Source of the DNA: Siphonodentalium dalli | Taxonomy: Eukaryota; Mollusca; Scaphopoda; Gadilida; Siphonodentaliidae | Length of the DNA: 64,000 nucleotides | Direction: 5' to 3' | NCBI GenBank assembly: GCA_032622095.1 | Contig: CP136069.1 | Coordinates: forward strand, 187,911,122 to 187,975,121 | Shown here: positions 23,040-36,333 of the stretch, piece after piece | Layout: each line of letters opens with the position of its first letter | How positions within the stretch are numbered: position 1 is the first letter of the stretch | Notes under the pieces: generated by a model | Told to the model about the DNA's origin: nothing | Databases searched by the model: none | Seen by the model: only the letters and a program-made list of their open reading frames with translations | Translations under genes and position numbers: made by a program

Positions 23040-26000
23040 TGGGCTTATGTAGACAGAATATCACAGGTAAGGTTAACAAGACTGTGGAGACGCCCACCAG
23101 ACTGTAAAGACTGAGAAGACTGGGACTCGGAAGCCCGTAAGAGTTAGTACTTGTCAAATTCACTTAAAAACAAGTAGTCCTAAATAGGGTCGTAGCCTAG
23201 AGGGTCTCAGTTGAGCAGTGGGGTGTCCACCTTGAAATATGGTCCAGATCCCCCACCCCACATAGTCCATAGTCTGCTCTCTCCCAACTGAAGCAAACAC
23301 ACTCCCAAGTTCGTAAAATTCCTTTGCACATGTTGGAATTTTCCAAACTGTGGCATAGTTACAACCTGACATGCCCCCATTTTTAGCTCACCTGAGACGA
23401 AGTCTCCGGAGGAGCTATAGTCATCACTCCTCGTCCGTCCATCGTCCGTCTGTCAACAATTCTTTAAACATCTTCTTCGGAACCATAAGACCGAATGGGT
23501 TCATATTTGGTGTGGATGTTCCCAAGGTGACTCACATTCAGATTTGTTCAAATGAGGTCACTGGGTCAAATAGCTGCGAAGCCAGGGCCATAACTCTTTC
23601 CCTTCATAGTAATTCTTTTAAACATCTTCTCAAATACCATCAGGCCAAATGGGTTCGGTTCATATTTGGTGTGAAGGATCCTTGGGTGACTGGGGTTCAG
23701 ATTTGTTCAAATGAGGCCACTGGGTCAAATGTGGGCGGGGCCAGGGACATAACTCAAAAAAAAAAAAAAAATTGATTTAACACTTTATTACCAAAAAAAA
23801 AAAAAAAAAATTATATATTAAAAAATAAATGAATATTTAAAAAAAAATGTGGAATTGTTTTTTTTATTAAAATAAAAAAATAAAATAATTGTATTTAACT
23901 CCATGGTTAACATCTTTAAAAAATTGAAAAACTAATAACATTACATTTCTGAAGGTTGTGCCCCCTGGCCCTTCACTCAAGTTCACTGCTTCTGCCACAC
24001 TGGTCCCAAAAATATTATTTACTCAAATTCTTGATAGAGAATCATTAATAAGAAGCATTTACTTTGGCTCTAACTGTATGTGGGGTATGCCTACACATGT
24101 CAAGTGAAATCTGACATTTTTATAAACATTCCCTGGAGCTCTGCTAGAGGTAATTAATTCCCAATTACAACAACAATCTATCATATGTATTGTTCAAATC
24201 TTTCAACAGGACATTTAACACTCCCACATCCACCACTTCACTAGAACATATTTGGCAAACTTGAAAAGTGTTCTTTGAAAGAACCACCAGCTCTATTTAG
24301 CTCTATTTAATATTGAGGCTACTTTGGTGATTGTGATTCAGATTTGGTAACCAGGTCAAGTATGTGCAAGGCCAGCTACATTACTCTTTCTCTCCATAGT
24401 AATTCATGATATGTCTTATATGCAAGAATCAAATGGCATATTTTGCTTCTCTTTGGTATGAAATTATCTTGGGTGACAGATTTGTGAAAATGGGACCACA
24501 AAGTAAAATAAGGGCAGAGCCAGAGACATAACTATTTCACCACATAGTAATTCTTAAATATGTTTGCAAGAACTAGTTGGCTTACTTGGCATGGAATGTT
24601 CTTGTTAAATGGAGTCACCTGGTCAAATAGGGGCCAAGCGAAGGACAGTTGTGATCCTTCACAAGGACCATCAGGTCTATTTTACTGATATTTAGTATTA
24701 GTATGAAGGGTTCTTGACAGAGAATCATTAATAAGAAGCATTTACTTTGGCTGTAACTGTATGCTGGGTATGCCTACACACTCATGTCAAGTGAAATCTG
24801 ACATTTTTATAAACATTCCCTGGAGATCTGCTAGAAGTAATTAATTCCCAATCTATCATGTTTTGTTCAAATCAGGGCAAATAGCATGCCTGTCATTTGC
24901 AGAATGATGTCCCCAGAGGGTGAATTTAGTGATGCTATCTCGCACAGCATCACCAGGTCAAGTAGGTGCAAGGCCAGCTACATTACTCTTTCTCTCCATA
25001 GTAATTCATGATATGTCTTCTATGCAAGAATCAAATGGCCTATTTTGCTTATATTTGGTATAAATTACCTTGGGTGACAGATTTGTGAAAATGGGATCAC
25101 AAAGTCAAATAAGGGCAGAGCCAGAGACAATTTCACTACATAGTAATTCTTAAAATATGTTTGCAAGAACTAGTTGGTTTATATAGCATGAAATGTTCTT
25201 CCTTGACTGCAATTCAGATTTTTTTTAAATGGGGTCACCTGGTCAAATAGGGGCCAAGCGAAGACAGTTTCCCTCTTAATATGCTTCCTTCACAAGGACC
25301 ATCAGGTCTATTTTACTGATATTTATGATATGTATGAAGGGTTCTTTGGTGTCTGGGATTCAAATTTATTCAGATGGGGTCACCAGGTTAAATAGGGTGG
25401 GACCAGGGACATAGCTATATGTCTCTATAGTAATTCTTAAAATGTCTTCTCAAGAGAGGTTTGACTATTTAGCTTACATATAGTATGGGGGATCCTTTAG
25501 TGATTAAGATTTGTTAAAATGAGGTCAACCTGTCAAGAAATGGCGAGCTATGGGGAGTTACACTTTTGTGTCTAATAAAATCATTGAAATACGAAATTCA
25601 TTAAAACATCATACATGTATGGTGTTTTGGGTCCATGGATAATTGGGCTTCAAACATGTCTAAATGGTTTTATAAAAAGGCGCTTGTGAGTTTGGAAATT
25701 TCCAACAATTGAGAAAGTTTGAGGTGTCGGTTGTGAAATTCCAACCTAAGATTTGGGAGTCTGGAGCCTGGTCGGGAGGGGACTTGTTGAGCTGGAGGAG
25801 GGGGAGGGTGATCAGTAGTGTACAGTTGGTAATTTCAAGGTGGATTTTTACCAATCTACATACATGAAGTCTCTCTAGCCACATATTCTGTTTAGATCTT
25901 TTAAAGTGATTATGAAAAGTTCTGACTGTTGTGGTCTCCAGAGTCCCAGTCTTATCATTCTTTGCAGTCTGGTGAGCGACCCCACAGTCATTGACTGTCT

Positions 26001-27501
26001 TGTTTAATGTTGGACCCCATTCAAACATAATTTTATCCCAACTCTCCATAGGCCATGCCATTTCTTGATTGGTCGAATCCATTTTAACAAATGTAACCCA
26101 GTCCCAAATAACACAAGGACCATCCGTACTAGTTACTACATATAAGCTAAATAGGACTGATGGCTCTTGAGAAGGAGCCATTTTAAGAATTACTATGGGG
26201 GAACAGTTATGTCCCTGGTCGCACCCCTATTTGACCTGGTGAACCCATTTCAACAAATCTGAATCCGTCACCCAAGGACTCTCTATACCAAAATGTATGC
26301 TAAATATGCCAAATGGTTCTTGAGAAGATGTTTTAAATTAACTAATGAGGGAAAGAATTATGTCCGTGGCTCTGACCCTATTTGACCCAATTCTGAATCC
26401 TAGTCACCCATACCAAATTTAAGCTGAATAGGCCTGATGGTTCTTGATAGGAAGACATTTTAAGAATTACAATGGATGGACAAGTTATGTCCCTGGCTCC
26501 TCCCTTATTTGACCAGTGACCTCAATTTAACACATCTGTATCCCTGTCACCCCCCCAAGGACCTTCCATACCAATTATAAGCTAAAGAGCCCCGATGATT
26601 CTTGAGAAGATGTTTTAAGAATTATTATGGATAGAAAGAGTTAGGTCCCTAGCTATGCCACTTTATTTGACCATGTGACCCCCATTTGAACAGAACTGAA
26701 TCCCAGCCACACAAAATATGTCTCAATTCTTCATCTCAGGTAAGCTAAGAAAAATACCTCCTTCTTTCTCATCCAGTTTCCCATATGTAATTGCCTGAGA
26801 AAACAAATATTTAGTTTTACTGGCCTAACTGAGATTCATCATTCACACTTAGCCTTGGGAGATTGTTATCATAAGCCACAGGCTATTTATATACAAACAG
26901 GCAAAGAAATTTGGGGTATTAATCAAAGGAGCTGTCATCCCAATCAGATTTTGTTAACACTGCCATTTAATTTATTAATTTATAATCAATGTGACTTCTA
27001 TATGGTGTTAAGTAAACATTTTGTGATTGCAGGCACCTTCCTCATATCTCATAGAGCTCTGAGTATCTGCTGTTTGCATGTTCTTGATTTTAGACTGATT
27101 TAAACCAAATTTGGTTGAGTCACCCTGGTGGATGTTATAATTTTGCTATTTTGTTTTCAATTGAGCCAGAGCAAGAAATTAATCCGAATTAAAAAAAAAA
27201 TTAATTTTAAATTTTTTATTTTTTTTTTTTTTTTCAAGTAAATTTTGTTTGTTTTGTTTTGTTAACAAGGAGTTCAATCTAAAAAAAATAAAAAATTTAA
27301 GAGTTGTGTCACTGGCTCCGACCCCCAGTCACCCAAGACCCACCATACCAAATATAAGCTAAATCGGCCCAATGGTTCTTGAGAAGTCATTCTAAGAATT
27401 ACTATGGAGGAATAGAGTTATGGCCCTGCTTTCGCAACTATTTGACCCAGTGACCTCATTTGAACGAATCTGAATGTGAGTCACCTTGGGAACATCCACA
27501 C

Positions 27502-29011
27502 TAGGGTCCTGCGAATTGGAGATTTTGATCGAATTCTGGAAATCGAATCGAATATCGAATCGAATAACGAATCAAATCATATCTGTGTGTTGCATTCTCA
27601 ATTGGGCATGTTTTGTCAACGATTAGACGATTTGTGAAACGTTCTATCAACTACATGCACGAAGTTCCATCATAACTTATGTGGCGATGAATCGTCGTTT
27701 GCAATACTATTAACTTCAAATGATAATTGTTGAGAAAAAAAGGCAGATTTAAAAAAAACGTCCATGCGGCCGTCACGATGATTAATATATATTTACACAC
27801 TAAGTGTTGTCATCACTAAATCCAGCATTCTGATTGGTCGGCGCCCACGTGGCTAGTTGCAGTTATTTCTCGGTGAATGCGTAACGCCTCATAACTCCAA
27901 GCTAATAACACCATCGATACGTCATTAGGTTTGGAAAGACGAACGCGTAATGCTTTGGGCGCATTTTGACTCGCGCAGGATTGACTTAATACATCATCGG
28001 GTTTCAACATGAAGAGAAATTGTTCCTATTAACTTTTGCCAAGGGTGCTATTGGGTATTTTGGGCTGATCTTGTCACGATACACTTTTCGATTTAAATAT
28101 ATTTACAAAAGCGGCTTTTTCGCTAAATGTATATAAATATAAGGATTAACTGTCATGTGGACTATTTTTATGGAGATGTAACGGTGAGGTAAGTGGAAAT
28201 AACTTGTATGTATGTATGACAGTTAATCCTTATATAACCACTAAACGGATTATCAGAACTACAATCACGCGAAATTTGTAGAGTTTGCATGTACATGCAA
28301 AATTTCAAATCGACATTCTGAATCACCCGTTGTTATAAACTTGAAGATGCAACAACAGTCGCAGGGTAGCCTGATTATGTAGTGCTGGATGCTTCTTGGA
28401 CAGATGATTCCATAGATGGGTCATTGTCCCAGATGAGATTTATACACCAAGTTGCATTCATCTCACGTGTAAGTCCCTGCACTACCTGCAGCTTTATCAT
28501 GGTTAAACTAAACATGAATAACGACGACATTTTGTCAAGTGTCAAAGAACGCTCCGATGCCGGGAACACCTGTTGTTTAAATTCTCAGCTATACTACATA
28601 ATGCAGAATCTGAGATGGATAGACGGCAGATAACGCTAGCGGTTGCTCAGTCTCATAGCTATTATTATTCACGCGCGTTGTCGGTCCATCGGTGATCTCC
28701 GAGCTTTTGGCTACCATGTTCAAAGCTAGAATTCAGGCGTATTTAGTAGTCCTATAGTGGCTAATTGCTGGTTATACTTATATTTAATATATATAATCGC
28801 GATGTACAATAAGAATTATAAGGTGCATATATACATCATTTTCTGTAATTAAATGGCACAAAAACAGCTAAGATCGATGTGTGTACTTGTCCGTAAACAG
28901 CCTACTTTTCCATCAGTGTATTTCGAAATTTCGAGTTGGCAATTTCGACTCGAATTTGAATCGAATTTGACTTTCGAATCGAATCTCGAATCGAATATTC
29001 ACAGGACCCTA
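27502..29011. mobile_element. hAT-like element, 8-bp TSD, nested
   Basis: Ends TAGGGTCCTGCGAATTGGAG and CGAATATTCACAGGACCCTA; ATCCACAC on both sides (27494-27501, 29012-29019). Removal restores the right arm of the 23380-29102 element. It is 1510 bp with CGAATC-rich subterminal regions. A minus-strand frame at 28375-28569 contains PASERS, reminiscent of the C-terminal dimerisation region of hAT transposases, but it is short and probably decayed. It also has a block (27780-28140) shared with 37341-39000. Confidence 0.9.
28139..28240. repeat. AAGGATTAACTGTCATGTGG palindrome, partial
   Basis: AATATAAGGATTAACTGTCA at the left and its complement TGACAGTTAATCCTTATATA at the right. A shortened copy of the palindrome at 37169-37340. 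Confidence 0.8.
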
Positions 29012-29102
29012 ATCCACACCAAATATGAACCCATTCGGTCTTATGGTTCCAATGAAGATGTTTGTAGCTCCACCGGAGACTTCGTCTCAGGTGAACTAAA
29101 AA

Positions 29103-29440
29103 CCATTAACGCAAAGCTAAAACCCATAATCAGTAACAGGTGGGAAGGATATGAAGTAAGCATGTGCGAATATTCTTTAATGCATTTATGTCGTTGATAT
29201 TGGCTTGCCAAAGAAGGAAAAGCAGTGAATTGTTTATCAAATTTACATCATTCAAGAAAACAAAATGACAATTAAAAATGACAAAATTAAAATAATCGTA
29301 TGATAGTATGATACAAATGTTTCACTCCTTCAACTTGGATGATGATTTATGATAACAAATAATTTCAGTTCTTCAGCTCATTATCGATCCATCTCATCCA
29401 AATCTTTCACAGCACTCCTTTCCTCTAACGAGATCAATTC
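29103..29440. other. No gene seen
   Basis: AT-rich flank between the long inverted-repeat element and a GAGGTCCCC MITE. Confidence 0.5.
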
Positions 29441-29444
29441 TGTC

Positions 29445-29830
29445 ATTGCAGAATGAGGTCCCCAGAGGGTGAATTTAGCAATGCGACCCACACAGCAGGC
29501 AATATCATCACTAACTTCACCTTCTGGGGACCTCATTCTGCTTCTTCTGAGAAATATCTATAGTTTCAAATTAAAATTGTTTTTCGTTACTTTTTCCCCT
29601 TCTTACTTTTTTACTTCTGTTCAGTTTCTATATCCCCTAATTTGCAGAAGATAAAATGCATAATCGAGATGACTAATGGGTGAACATCACCAACTTCAAC
29701 TGGGGAACTTCAATCTTATCCTTGGTTTTCATACCATTTGAGGCCCAGCAGAATGAGATTTCCATAAGGTGAATTTGGTGACATAGCCCATCATGAGGGA
29801 TAGCATCAGGCTGAAAAAAAAAACCTTGAA
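29445..29830. mobile_element. GAGGTCCCC MITE, composite and decayed
   Basis: Palindrome at 29450-29540, middle segment with TACTTTTTCCCC and ATCACCAACTTCAACTGGGG, and a second, cut-off palindrome at about 29745-29810. Confidence 0.75.
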
Positions 29831-29884
29831 TTGGGTCACTGCATTGAATCAAATCTGGAATCTTCTCAGCACTCTGTAGTTGCT

Positions 29885-30391
29885 TAAAGGTACGGTTGGC
29901 CTTGGCGGTGGGTATCCTGTGAAAATATTTCCACACGTCAAAAACCGCCACAGACAGAAAGAACATCAAAATGTAGACAGACTTTGTCCGTATACAGATA
30001 AGAAATATCGCATAAACAGTATGTTATTGTCATATGTTTGACCATTGTTATGTAACCATAAACAAAAGCATAAAAAGTTACTTTTCTGGCATTTGTTTAT
30101 ATTATGATGGTAAACACAAAGAGCGTTCTTTGTTGGTGAATTCCTGATAGGGAGCTAATAAAGAGCATTTATGCCATTTGGGTGTGATTAGCCAGTAGCA
30201 TTGTGCTATGTTCTGTAACACAATCAGGCTCTTGCTTAGGTAAAATATAGTAGGTCTTTATGATAACATGCTGTTTATGCGATGGTCATGGTATATATGG
30301 ACTAAACTGTATGCGTTTTAATGTTTTTCTGTTTATGGTGTTTGGAACAAATATGAATATTTTCGACAATTAAGGCCAACCGTGCCTTTAA
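29885..30391. mobile_element. Inverted-repeat element with TTAAAGG ends
   Basis: Left TTAAAGGTACGGTTGGCCTT, right AAGGCCAACCGTGCCTTTAA. Arms can be followed inward for about 150 bp with gaps (ATCGCATAAACAG and its complement). No open frame of note. Confidence 0.8.
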
Positions 30392-30395
30392 GCCA

Positions 30396-32037
30396 GTATA
30401 AATAACTTATTAGATTTACATCCGTTTTTTTTTCTGAAGAAAAAAAACAGGCAGGAGGGCAAATTTTATTTTTCATATTTTATTCTTCCCAACATAAATG
30501 ATCATAGTCAGTTTCAAATATTGAAGCAGTATCCTATCTTATATATTACAAGGTGAAATAGATTGTCCAATCCGATTGATCAGAATAGACATCAAAACAT
30601 AATTTGACGGTTATTCGTTGAAGGTTATAATTTAGAAATGACATTCATCAAATTATGATAATTTCCTCAAGAATATACTAATAGTATAGCATAATGATGA
30701 AATGAATGTGATATTATCCACAAAACACGCTTTGCGTCAGAGAAAATGCAGGTCGAGTGTTGTTCAGTTTCTCGCAAAAACCGAAGTGAATTGTTTATAA
30801 GCAGAGTCAAGATATTGCATCATTTCCTTATTTAGATTCGCGCATATTATAAGTTGGTTGTAAAACCAGTGTTCGATCTGGATCGAAAAATCTTCTGGCA
30901 AAAAAAAGTGACCAAATGAAATTTTTAGTGGCCAATTGAAAAACGAATTGGCCAAATTAAATCCTCATTTTCTGGGCTCACAATTGATGACTAAATTATA
31001 TTTTTTAAATATTTAACTCTCTGACTCTATGTCGCATTGCATCAAGAAATGTGTTAGTTGTCATCGCTATATTCGCCGAAATAAAACAACAGTTATGTTT
31101 CTTACAGGACTTGTGAGGTGTTGAATCACTATTGCTGTATTAATAACCGTTATGGTGTGAAGCCCGGTTGTTTTTGTAAGCCATCGCTGGTATATCGAAT
31201 TATAGGACAATGCATTTACGCATTTCATTTTGCAGACCACCTAATCAACACAATATGATATAACCAGTGCAGAGATTAAGGTTTTTGACGATTAGTAATC
31301 ACCTTTGTATAACCATCACCATTCAATCAACACTTCCCTTAGAAAATAAATTTGGGTTGTCATCATGTGATACATCCGAAGTACGAAACCTGCGTGTCCA
31401 AAAACAGGGGCGATATTTCGTCGAACTATTCAGAGCTTTTTTAATTAGATTTCTGTCTCCATTTGTGTGAAAAAGTTTGGCCACCAACAGCGTGAACACT
31501 GTGTAAAACCCCAATTTGGTGCGTCTGCAACTTACAATGCTATCGTAAGTTCTTATTTGGTATGTATTACCATATTTTGGTTATGAGAAAATACTAACTA
31601 GATTGAAATATATTCATCTCTTTGCAAGAACAATTATATTATGTACATGTTTTCTGTCTGATCATTTTCCCAATCATGAAGTAAAGTTAATTAGCTGGAT
31701 TTTGAACTGACAGCCAGTAGAATTGGTCGTTTAAAATAAAATTTGGTGTCATTTGAATGCGATTGTTGATGGCGCCAATAATTTTATCTTGGCCTGCCAC
31801 AGCACAACGGAACATTTTGATTGGACAATCAGGTAGTTCCAAGTGTTTGTCTATAAACAAATGGTTCTGTAACATTTTTGATGTTTGTTTACATAACAAA
31901 GCATACAAACATGACAATACCATGCAATGTATGCAATATTTATGATTGATATAAGAACAACATCTCTCTATGATATAATATTCTTTCTGTTTATCGCAGT
32001 TTTAGCTATTTTACCCACCACAAAGGCCGCCAGTTTC
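30396..32037. other. No gene seen
   Basis: Unique-looking AT-rich DNA. Frames of 60-80 codons at 31267-31514 and 31687-31945 overlap on both strands, without splice context or recognised similarity. Confidence 0.5.
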
Positions 32038-32038
32038 T

Positions 32039-32245
32039 TTAACCCTTTGAGTGCCAGGTCGATTTTTGTATCAACCCATATACCCTGTGCCAATGCATTC
32101 TCTTATATATGCGAGTCGACCATAGGTCACCTCGCATATATAAGAGAATGCATTGGCCTAACAATTTTTTATTATTTTTTTTTACAATTTTAATAATTTA
32201 TTCTTATATTCTTTAACAGACTTATTGTGTAGGTTAAAGGGTTAA
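32039..32245. mobile_element. TTAA MITE type T3, short
   Basis: TTAA-CCCTTTGAGTGCCAGG at the left and TTAAAGGG-TTAA at the right; one hairpin at 32089-32158. Confidence 0.82.
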
Positions 32246-32537
32246 GGCATGAGAAATAAATTTACAAAAAAATTATCCAAATGAAAAAATTGAGATAAGG
32301 ACTATAACATAGGTTCGGGAGAGGATGTAAATCTAGCATCTGGCCTTGTTGCTTATTTGCTTATTTATCAGTCAGATTTATACTTGGAACAGAAGTAACT
32401 TTACAGTAGTGAAATTTCAGGGTACATAAGTGATGACACAACACAATACTCAATTGAATGTGGTGATGTGGAAGCACAGGTGTTTTATGGAAATTCCAAA
32501 TCAGTCAATGAAAACAACATAGTGCTCACTATGTAAG

Positions 32538-32683
32538 CTACAGTAATGCCCTAAATAATCGACTCCTTAACCATAGCAGAATTATGGGTAATTTTTCAGG
32601 ATTTAGTCGAAATATGGCTTGTTGAGAGCTTTCCTATGAATGGCAACAAGCCATATTTCCGATTATTTAGGGCATTACTGTAG
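32538..32683. mobile_element. MITE with CTACAGTAATGCCC ends
   Basis: Compact 146-bp element with a perfect inverted end (CTACAGTAATGCCCTAAATA and its complement; 24 bp in all). The interior has CCATAGCAGAATTATGGGTA and GCCATATTTCCGA. Related to the insertion at 885-1290 and the piece at 53548. Confidence 0.9.
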
Positions 32684-32774
32684 TTTGTGTGAAATATTTT
32701 GTGGATCAACTGGAAAACAAAAGCATTCTACAAGCCGACAGCAATAAAATAAACATTCATCATAAAATAAACTT

Positions 32775-33028
32775 TCATGATCGGAGCTGCACTGAAGCAG
32801 CATTAAAGATACTGTGCCAGTGCAGTCTCTTATATATGCGAGTCTCCCACAGGGAGCCTCACATATATAAGAGAATGCACTGGCTTACAAGGTCAAGGTA
32901 AATATTGTTAGGTCAATGCATTTTCTTATATATGGGAGGCGCCCTATTGGAGACTCGCATATATAATAGAATGCATTGGCACAGGGTTTTTGCAAAATTG
33001 CAGGAAGCTCCAGTCATGGAAGGGTTAA
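32775..33028. mobile_element. TTAA MITE type T2, left tip lost
   Basis: CATGATCGGAGCTGCACTG at the left, AGCTCCAGTCATGGAAGGG-TTAA at the right; two hairpin blocks. Confidence 0.78.
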
Positions 33029-33173
33029 GTGAGTATTTAGCAGCCAATTCGAACAATATCTCGTCCATTTCTCTACAGTGCCTATGCAGGGATTTCCAAC
33101 TCATACGTATTGTTTCATACCCAGGAAACTAACTGAAATTTATAATTTAAAGAGATAATCCATCTGTAAATGA

Positions 33174-33198
33174 TGGGGGGGGGGGGGGGGGGGGGGGG
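33174..33198. repeat. Long poly-G run
   Basis: An uninterrupted run of about 24 G. Length in an assembly is unreliable. Another run lies at about 33512-33531 inside the next element. Confidence 0.9.
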
Positions 33199-33449
33199 CA
33201 AAGACAAAGAAAGGACTCTGTCATTAACTATTTTATACAACATATGCTTCATATTTTAGTCGACATGATAAAAATCCAAGAAATAAAACAAATTAAATTT
33301 TTTTAAGATATGGGGAAAAAAGGTTGTAAGATTGGTTTGTAAACCGGGCTATTAAATTGATCTTCACTTATGTTAAATGGACCCCTTATGGCCAGTTACA
33401 GAGGTCACCAAGGAATCTACTGAGAATACAAGAAATTTTTATTTTCACT

Positions 33450-33843
33450 TAGGGGCGCCGGAAGAGGGGGGGGGGGGCAGAGGGAGCAGCTGACCCCCCT
33501 GCCCTTGAGGTGGGGGGGGGGGGGGGGGGGCGAGCGGGGGCAGGACTTGCCCTTTTTCTGGAGACAGAAAATGCTTTTTGTGTGTTTAATCTCATGTTTT
33601 TATAGCAAAATGTGACTTTTTTGGTCCAAATACCACCAATTTCACAAGGAATATAATTTTTTTGTCAATTTTATCACAAAACGGCCATAAAAACCGACAA
33701 ATACCATTAAAATAGGGATTTTTGCCACAATGAATTTATGGTTATTTTCCCGAGTTTGCGGAGAAAATGCCCTTTTTTGCAGAAAAGTGCCCTTTTTGTA
33801 GGCTCTGCCCCCCCCCTGCCCTTGGATGCTTCCGACGCCCCTG
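33450..33843. mobile_element. hAT-like G-rich element, 8-bp TSD
   Basis: Ends TAGGGGCGCCGGAAG and CTTCCGACGCCCCTG; TTTTCACT on both sides (33442-33449, 33844-33851). The left side is very G-rich, the right side C-rich, so the two ends can pair. 394 bp, no coding region. Confidence 0.9.
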
Positions 33844-34157
33844 TTTTCACTAACAACGCCCATGTTAGTGGTACTAGCCCTCCCGTAGATGACACCATAG
33901 GTGCCCAGAAACATGCGGATAGCTACATGGTTGCTACAGAGAAACCCAGGATGGATGTTGCAGTCTATTTGTCATGACAAAAGGCTGTTTTTAAATATAT
34001 AAATTATATTTTCTCCATACTACCTATCTTCTACCAACAGAGACTTGATTTATATGGAACATAGTGAGGGCTTGAAATGTACATCTTTCCATCTGTCCCT
34101 GACCACAGGCCCCTGGGGATAAATACCAGATATACCATTATATACTATAACAGTGAC

Positions 34158-34813
34158 AAGGTTCACAAGTCCAATTTTGGAAAAAAACACACCATCTATC
34201 ATATTCCTCATAGGTTCTCAAAATCTTTCTTCTCAGTCACAATATATTTCATTGTTTCTTATTGGCCATGAAATTTCCTTTCTTTTGGTGTATAATTCGA
34301 TAGTATCACACAACATGCAGTCGAGATATTGTATCGAAAACTAGCAAAACCTACCGACGAAAAGCGGTAGTGATTATATACGGATACCAATTCAATTATT
34401 ACGATCACAATTGCCAAACTTGTGAATTCCCTGTGCGATATGTCGACTTCACTTAAATATACTTCGTCAAGTTATATATCAAACGAAAGAAAATTGTATG
34501 CCCTACGACATACACTGGGGCATATTTTTGCTGATTTGACGATTTTTTGGAATTATTGAATATATTAGGCGGACATGGAGACTGACGACCCGACCTGTTT
34601 TACTTCCAAATTTCCTGTAGATATTTAAAGTATTCGGTACGATGTCTTGACTTCCCATCGATTGATATTATGGAATTATACATCAAAAGAAAGGACATTT
34701 CATAGCCATCAAGATACATTGAAATATATTATGACTGATTTGAATGATATTGAGAACCTATGAGCAATATGATAGATGGTGTGTTTTTCCCAAAATTGGA
34801 CTTGTGGACCTTT
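34158..34813. mobile_element. Inverted-repeat element of about 650 bp
   Basis: Left arm AGGTTCACAAGTCCAATTTT and following 50 bp is mirrored by the sequence ending AAAATTGGACTTGTGGACCT. Arms include CACACCATCTATCATATT. The ends are given to within a few bases; no duplication is evident. Confidence 0.82.
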
Positions 34814-35036
34814 TTTTTTGGGGGGGTTGAATTTTTTTTGGGTTTTTGGGTTGAATTTGGGTATGCTTAAGCATACTCTAGCGAATTTAAAAACAAACTG
34901 GATAAAACCTCAGGGGCATGTTATAACTCAAAACTATGCATTAGGCCAATGTATTCGCTTATATATGCGAGGCGACCTATGGTCGGCTCGCATATATAAA
35001 AGAATGCATTGGCACAGGGTATATGGGTTGATACAG
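34814..35036. mobile_element. TTAA MITE type T3, fragment
   Basis: Shares ATGCTTAAGCAT and CAAACTGGATAAAACC with the T3 at 11476-11914, and has one hairpin (34944-35017) followed by CACAGGGTATATGGGTTGAT. Outer ends are lost. Confidence 0.75.
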
Positions 35037-35305
35037 TGTATACTGATATATCTTCCATTTTACCCCCAAGGGCCTGTTTCCCTGACAACTTACTACTTCT
35101 GGGTAACGAGTAGATTCTTGTGCTACCTGTGACAGGTGACTCTATGAGCTTAATCTACAGGCTTTGTTCAAATACAGAACAATATCTATGTCGGATTGTG
35201 ACATATCTTTGAGTTTGATATTTTCCAGGTTGATTCGCTTGGATTGACCATATCTAGACTGCTACCCACCAGTATCCATAAAATTCTGAATGAGAATGAA
35301 TTAAT

Positions 35306-35834
35306 TAAAGGTGGATTATCTCTTTGTAAACATATATTATATAGTTACCGGGTTATAAAATATTAGATATGAATTGAAGACTCCTGTCAGGAAATGCTTC
35401 CATCGATTAATATTGATTTTATTTCGAATATTTTCTGGTCTAAAAAGGTGTGGTTGTTTAGCTAACAAACAATAGTGGTTACTGTTAACAGAGACCAGAA
35501 ATTTTATTGTGTAATTTTGTCACAAATAAACGTTAATTAGACTCATTATCGCTCATAACTATGGAATAAAACAATACAGCCAATCAATCTGGGACATTTG
35601 ACGTTTGGTGCGTAGCCATAGGAACAGCCTATTAATGCTCTCTATCGTTATATGGTATCACCCGAATGTCTGTTCTAAAAATAGACAAATAAACGGTCCC
35701 AATAAAATATTCGAAATAAAATAAATATTAATTGATAGAAGCCTTTCTGGACAGGGGTCTTCAGTTCATATTTATTATTTTATACCCACGCAACTATTTC
35801 AAATTTGTTATTTAAAGAGATAATCCAACTTTAA
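35306..35834. mobile_element. Inverted-repeat element with TTAAAGG-type ends
   Basis: Left TTAAAGGTGGATTATCTCTT, right AAAGAGATAATCCAACTTTAA. Arms of about 130 bp (GATTTTATTTCGAATATTTT and its complement). A solo end, TTTAAAGAGATAATCCATCT, is at about 33148. Confidence 0.8.
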
Positions 35835-35948
35835 GATTATTAAATGCTCATTTTGGTGGAGAATCTAAAATTAATTAAATTCACAATACAGTTATAGTGA
35901 TTGTAATGTTAATTGTTATAAAATATTTCATATAGAGTGAAATCAATT

Positions 35949-36073
35949 AATCTGTCGACTCATCAGAGACATATAAGGGTATGCCGCGGTAATCTGTCGA
36001 CTCATCAGAGACATATAAGGGTATGCCCCGGTAATCTATCGACACATCAGGACATATAAGGGTATGCCCCGGT
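35949..36073. repeat. 42-bp tandem repeat, three copies
   Basis: Unit begins AATCTGTCGACTCATCAGAG and ends GGGTATGCCCCGGT; 42, 42 and 41 bp. Confidence 0.95.
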
Positions 36074-36333
36074 AAAATTATCAGCTGACAGGTAAGAAAT
36101 AATTCTACCTTTCTCTTGTGACATGTAGAAATTCAGAACATTTTGAGTCCTGAACATTGTGAATAATCTCTCAAATTTGACTCATTTCAGATTTTTTAAA
36201 TAAATCAGGCCTGCCCTTTTAAACAATTCAGGTTGGTTTGTGTTGCAGGAATAATAATACAAATGTCATGCAATACATTTCACAGAATATTGCAGTCTTG
36301 GTATCATAAATCATCTATTGTCTGTTACTGTCG

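Larger units (their letters stand above)
23380..29102. mobile_element. Long inverted-repeat element, molluscan TTAGCTCACCTGAG type
   Basis: Left end TTTTAGCTCACCTGAGACGA, right end its complement (TCGTCTCAGGTGAACTAAAA). Similarity of the arms continues for over 200 bp (TGGGTTCATATTTGGTGTGG and its complement at about 29020). Inside are diverged repeats of a unit of roughly 200 bp with GCCAGGGACATAACT, TTCTTAA and TTGGGTGAC; plus-like copies dominate at 23.5-25.6 kb and complementary ones at 26.2-27.5 kb, so the element is one large foldback. A hAT-like element (27502-29011) interrupts the right arm, and a partial GAGGTCCCC palindrome sits near 24890-24955. No transposase found. Confidence 0.8.

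Noticed and set aside
25660-26181. 173-codon minus-strand frame
   Set aside because: It lies in the 23380-29102 repeat, and its first part is the element's recurring 200-bp unit. No recognisable domain; long open frame judged to be chance.
28382-28633. Plus-strand 83-codon frame in the hAT-like element
   Set aside because: Appears to be the antisense of a decayed transposase end; no support as a gene.
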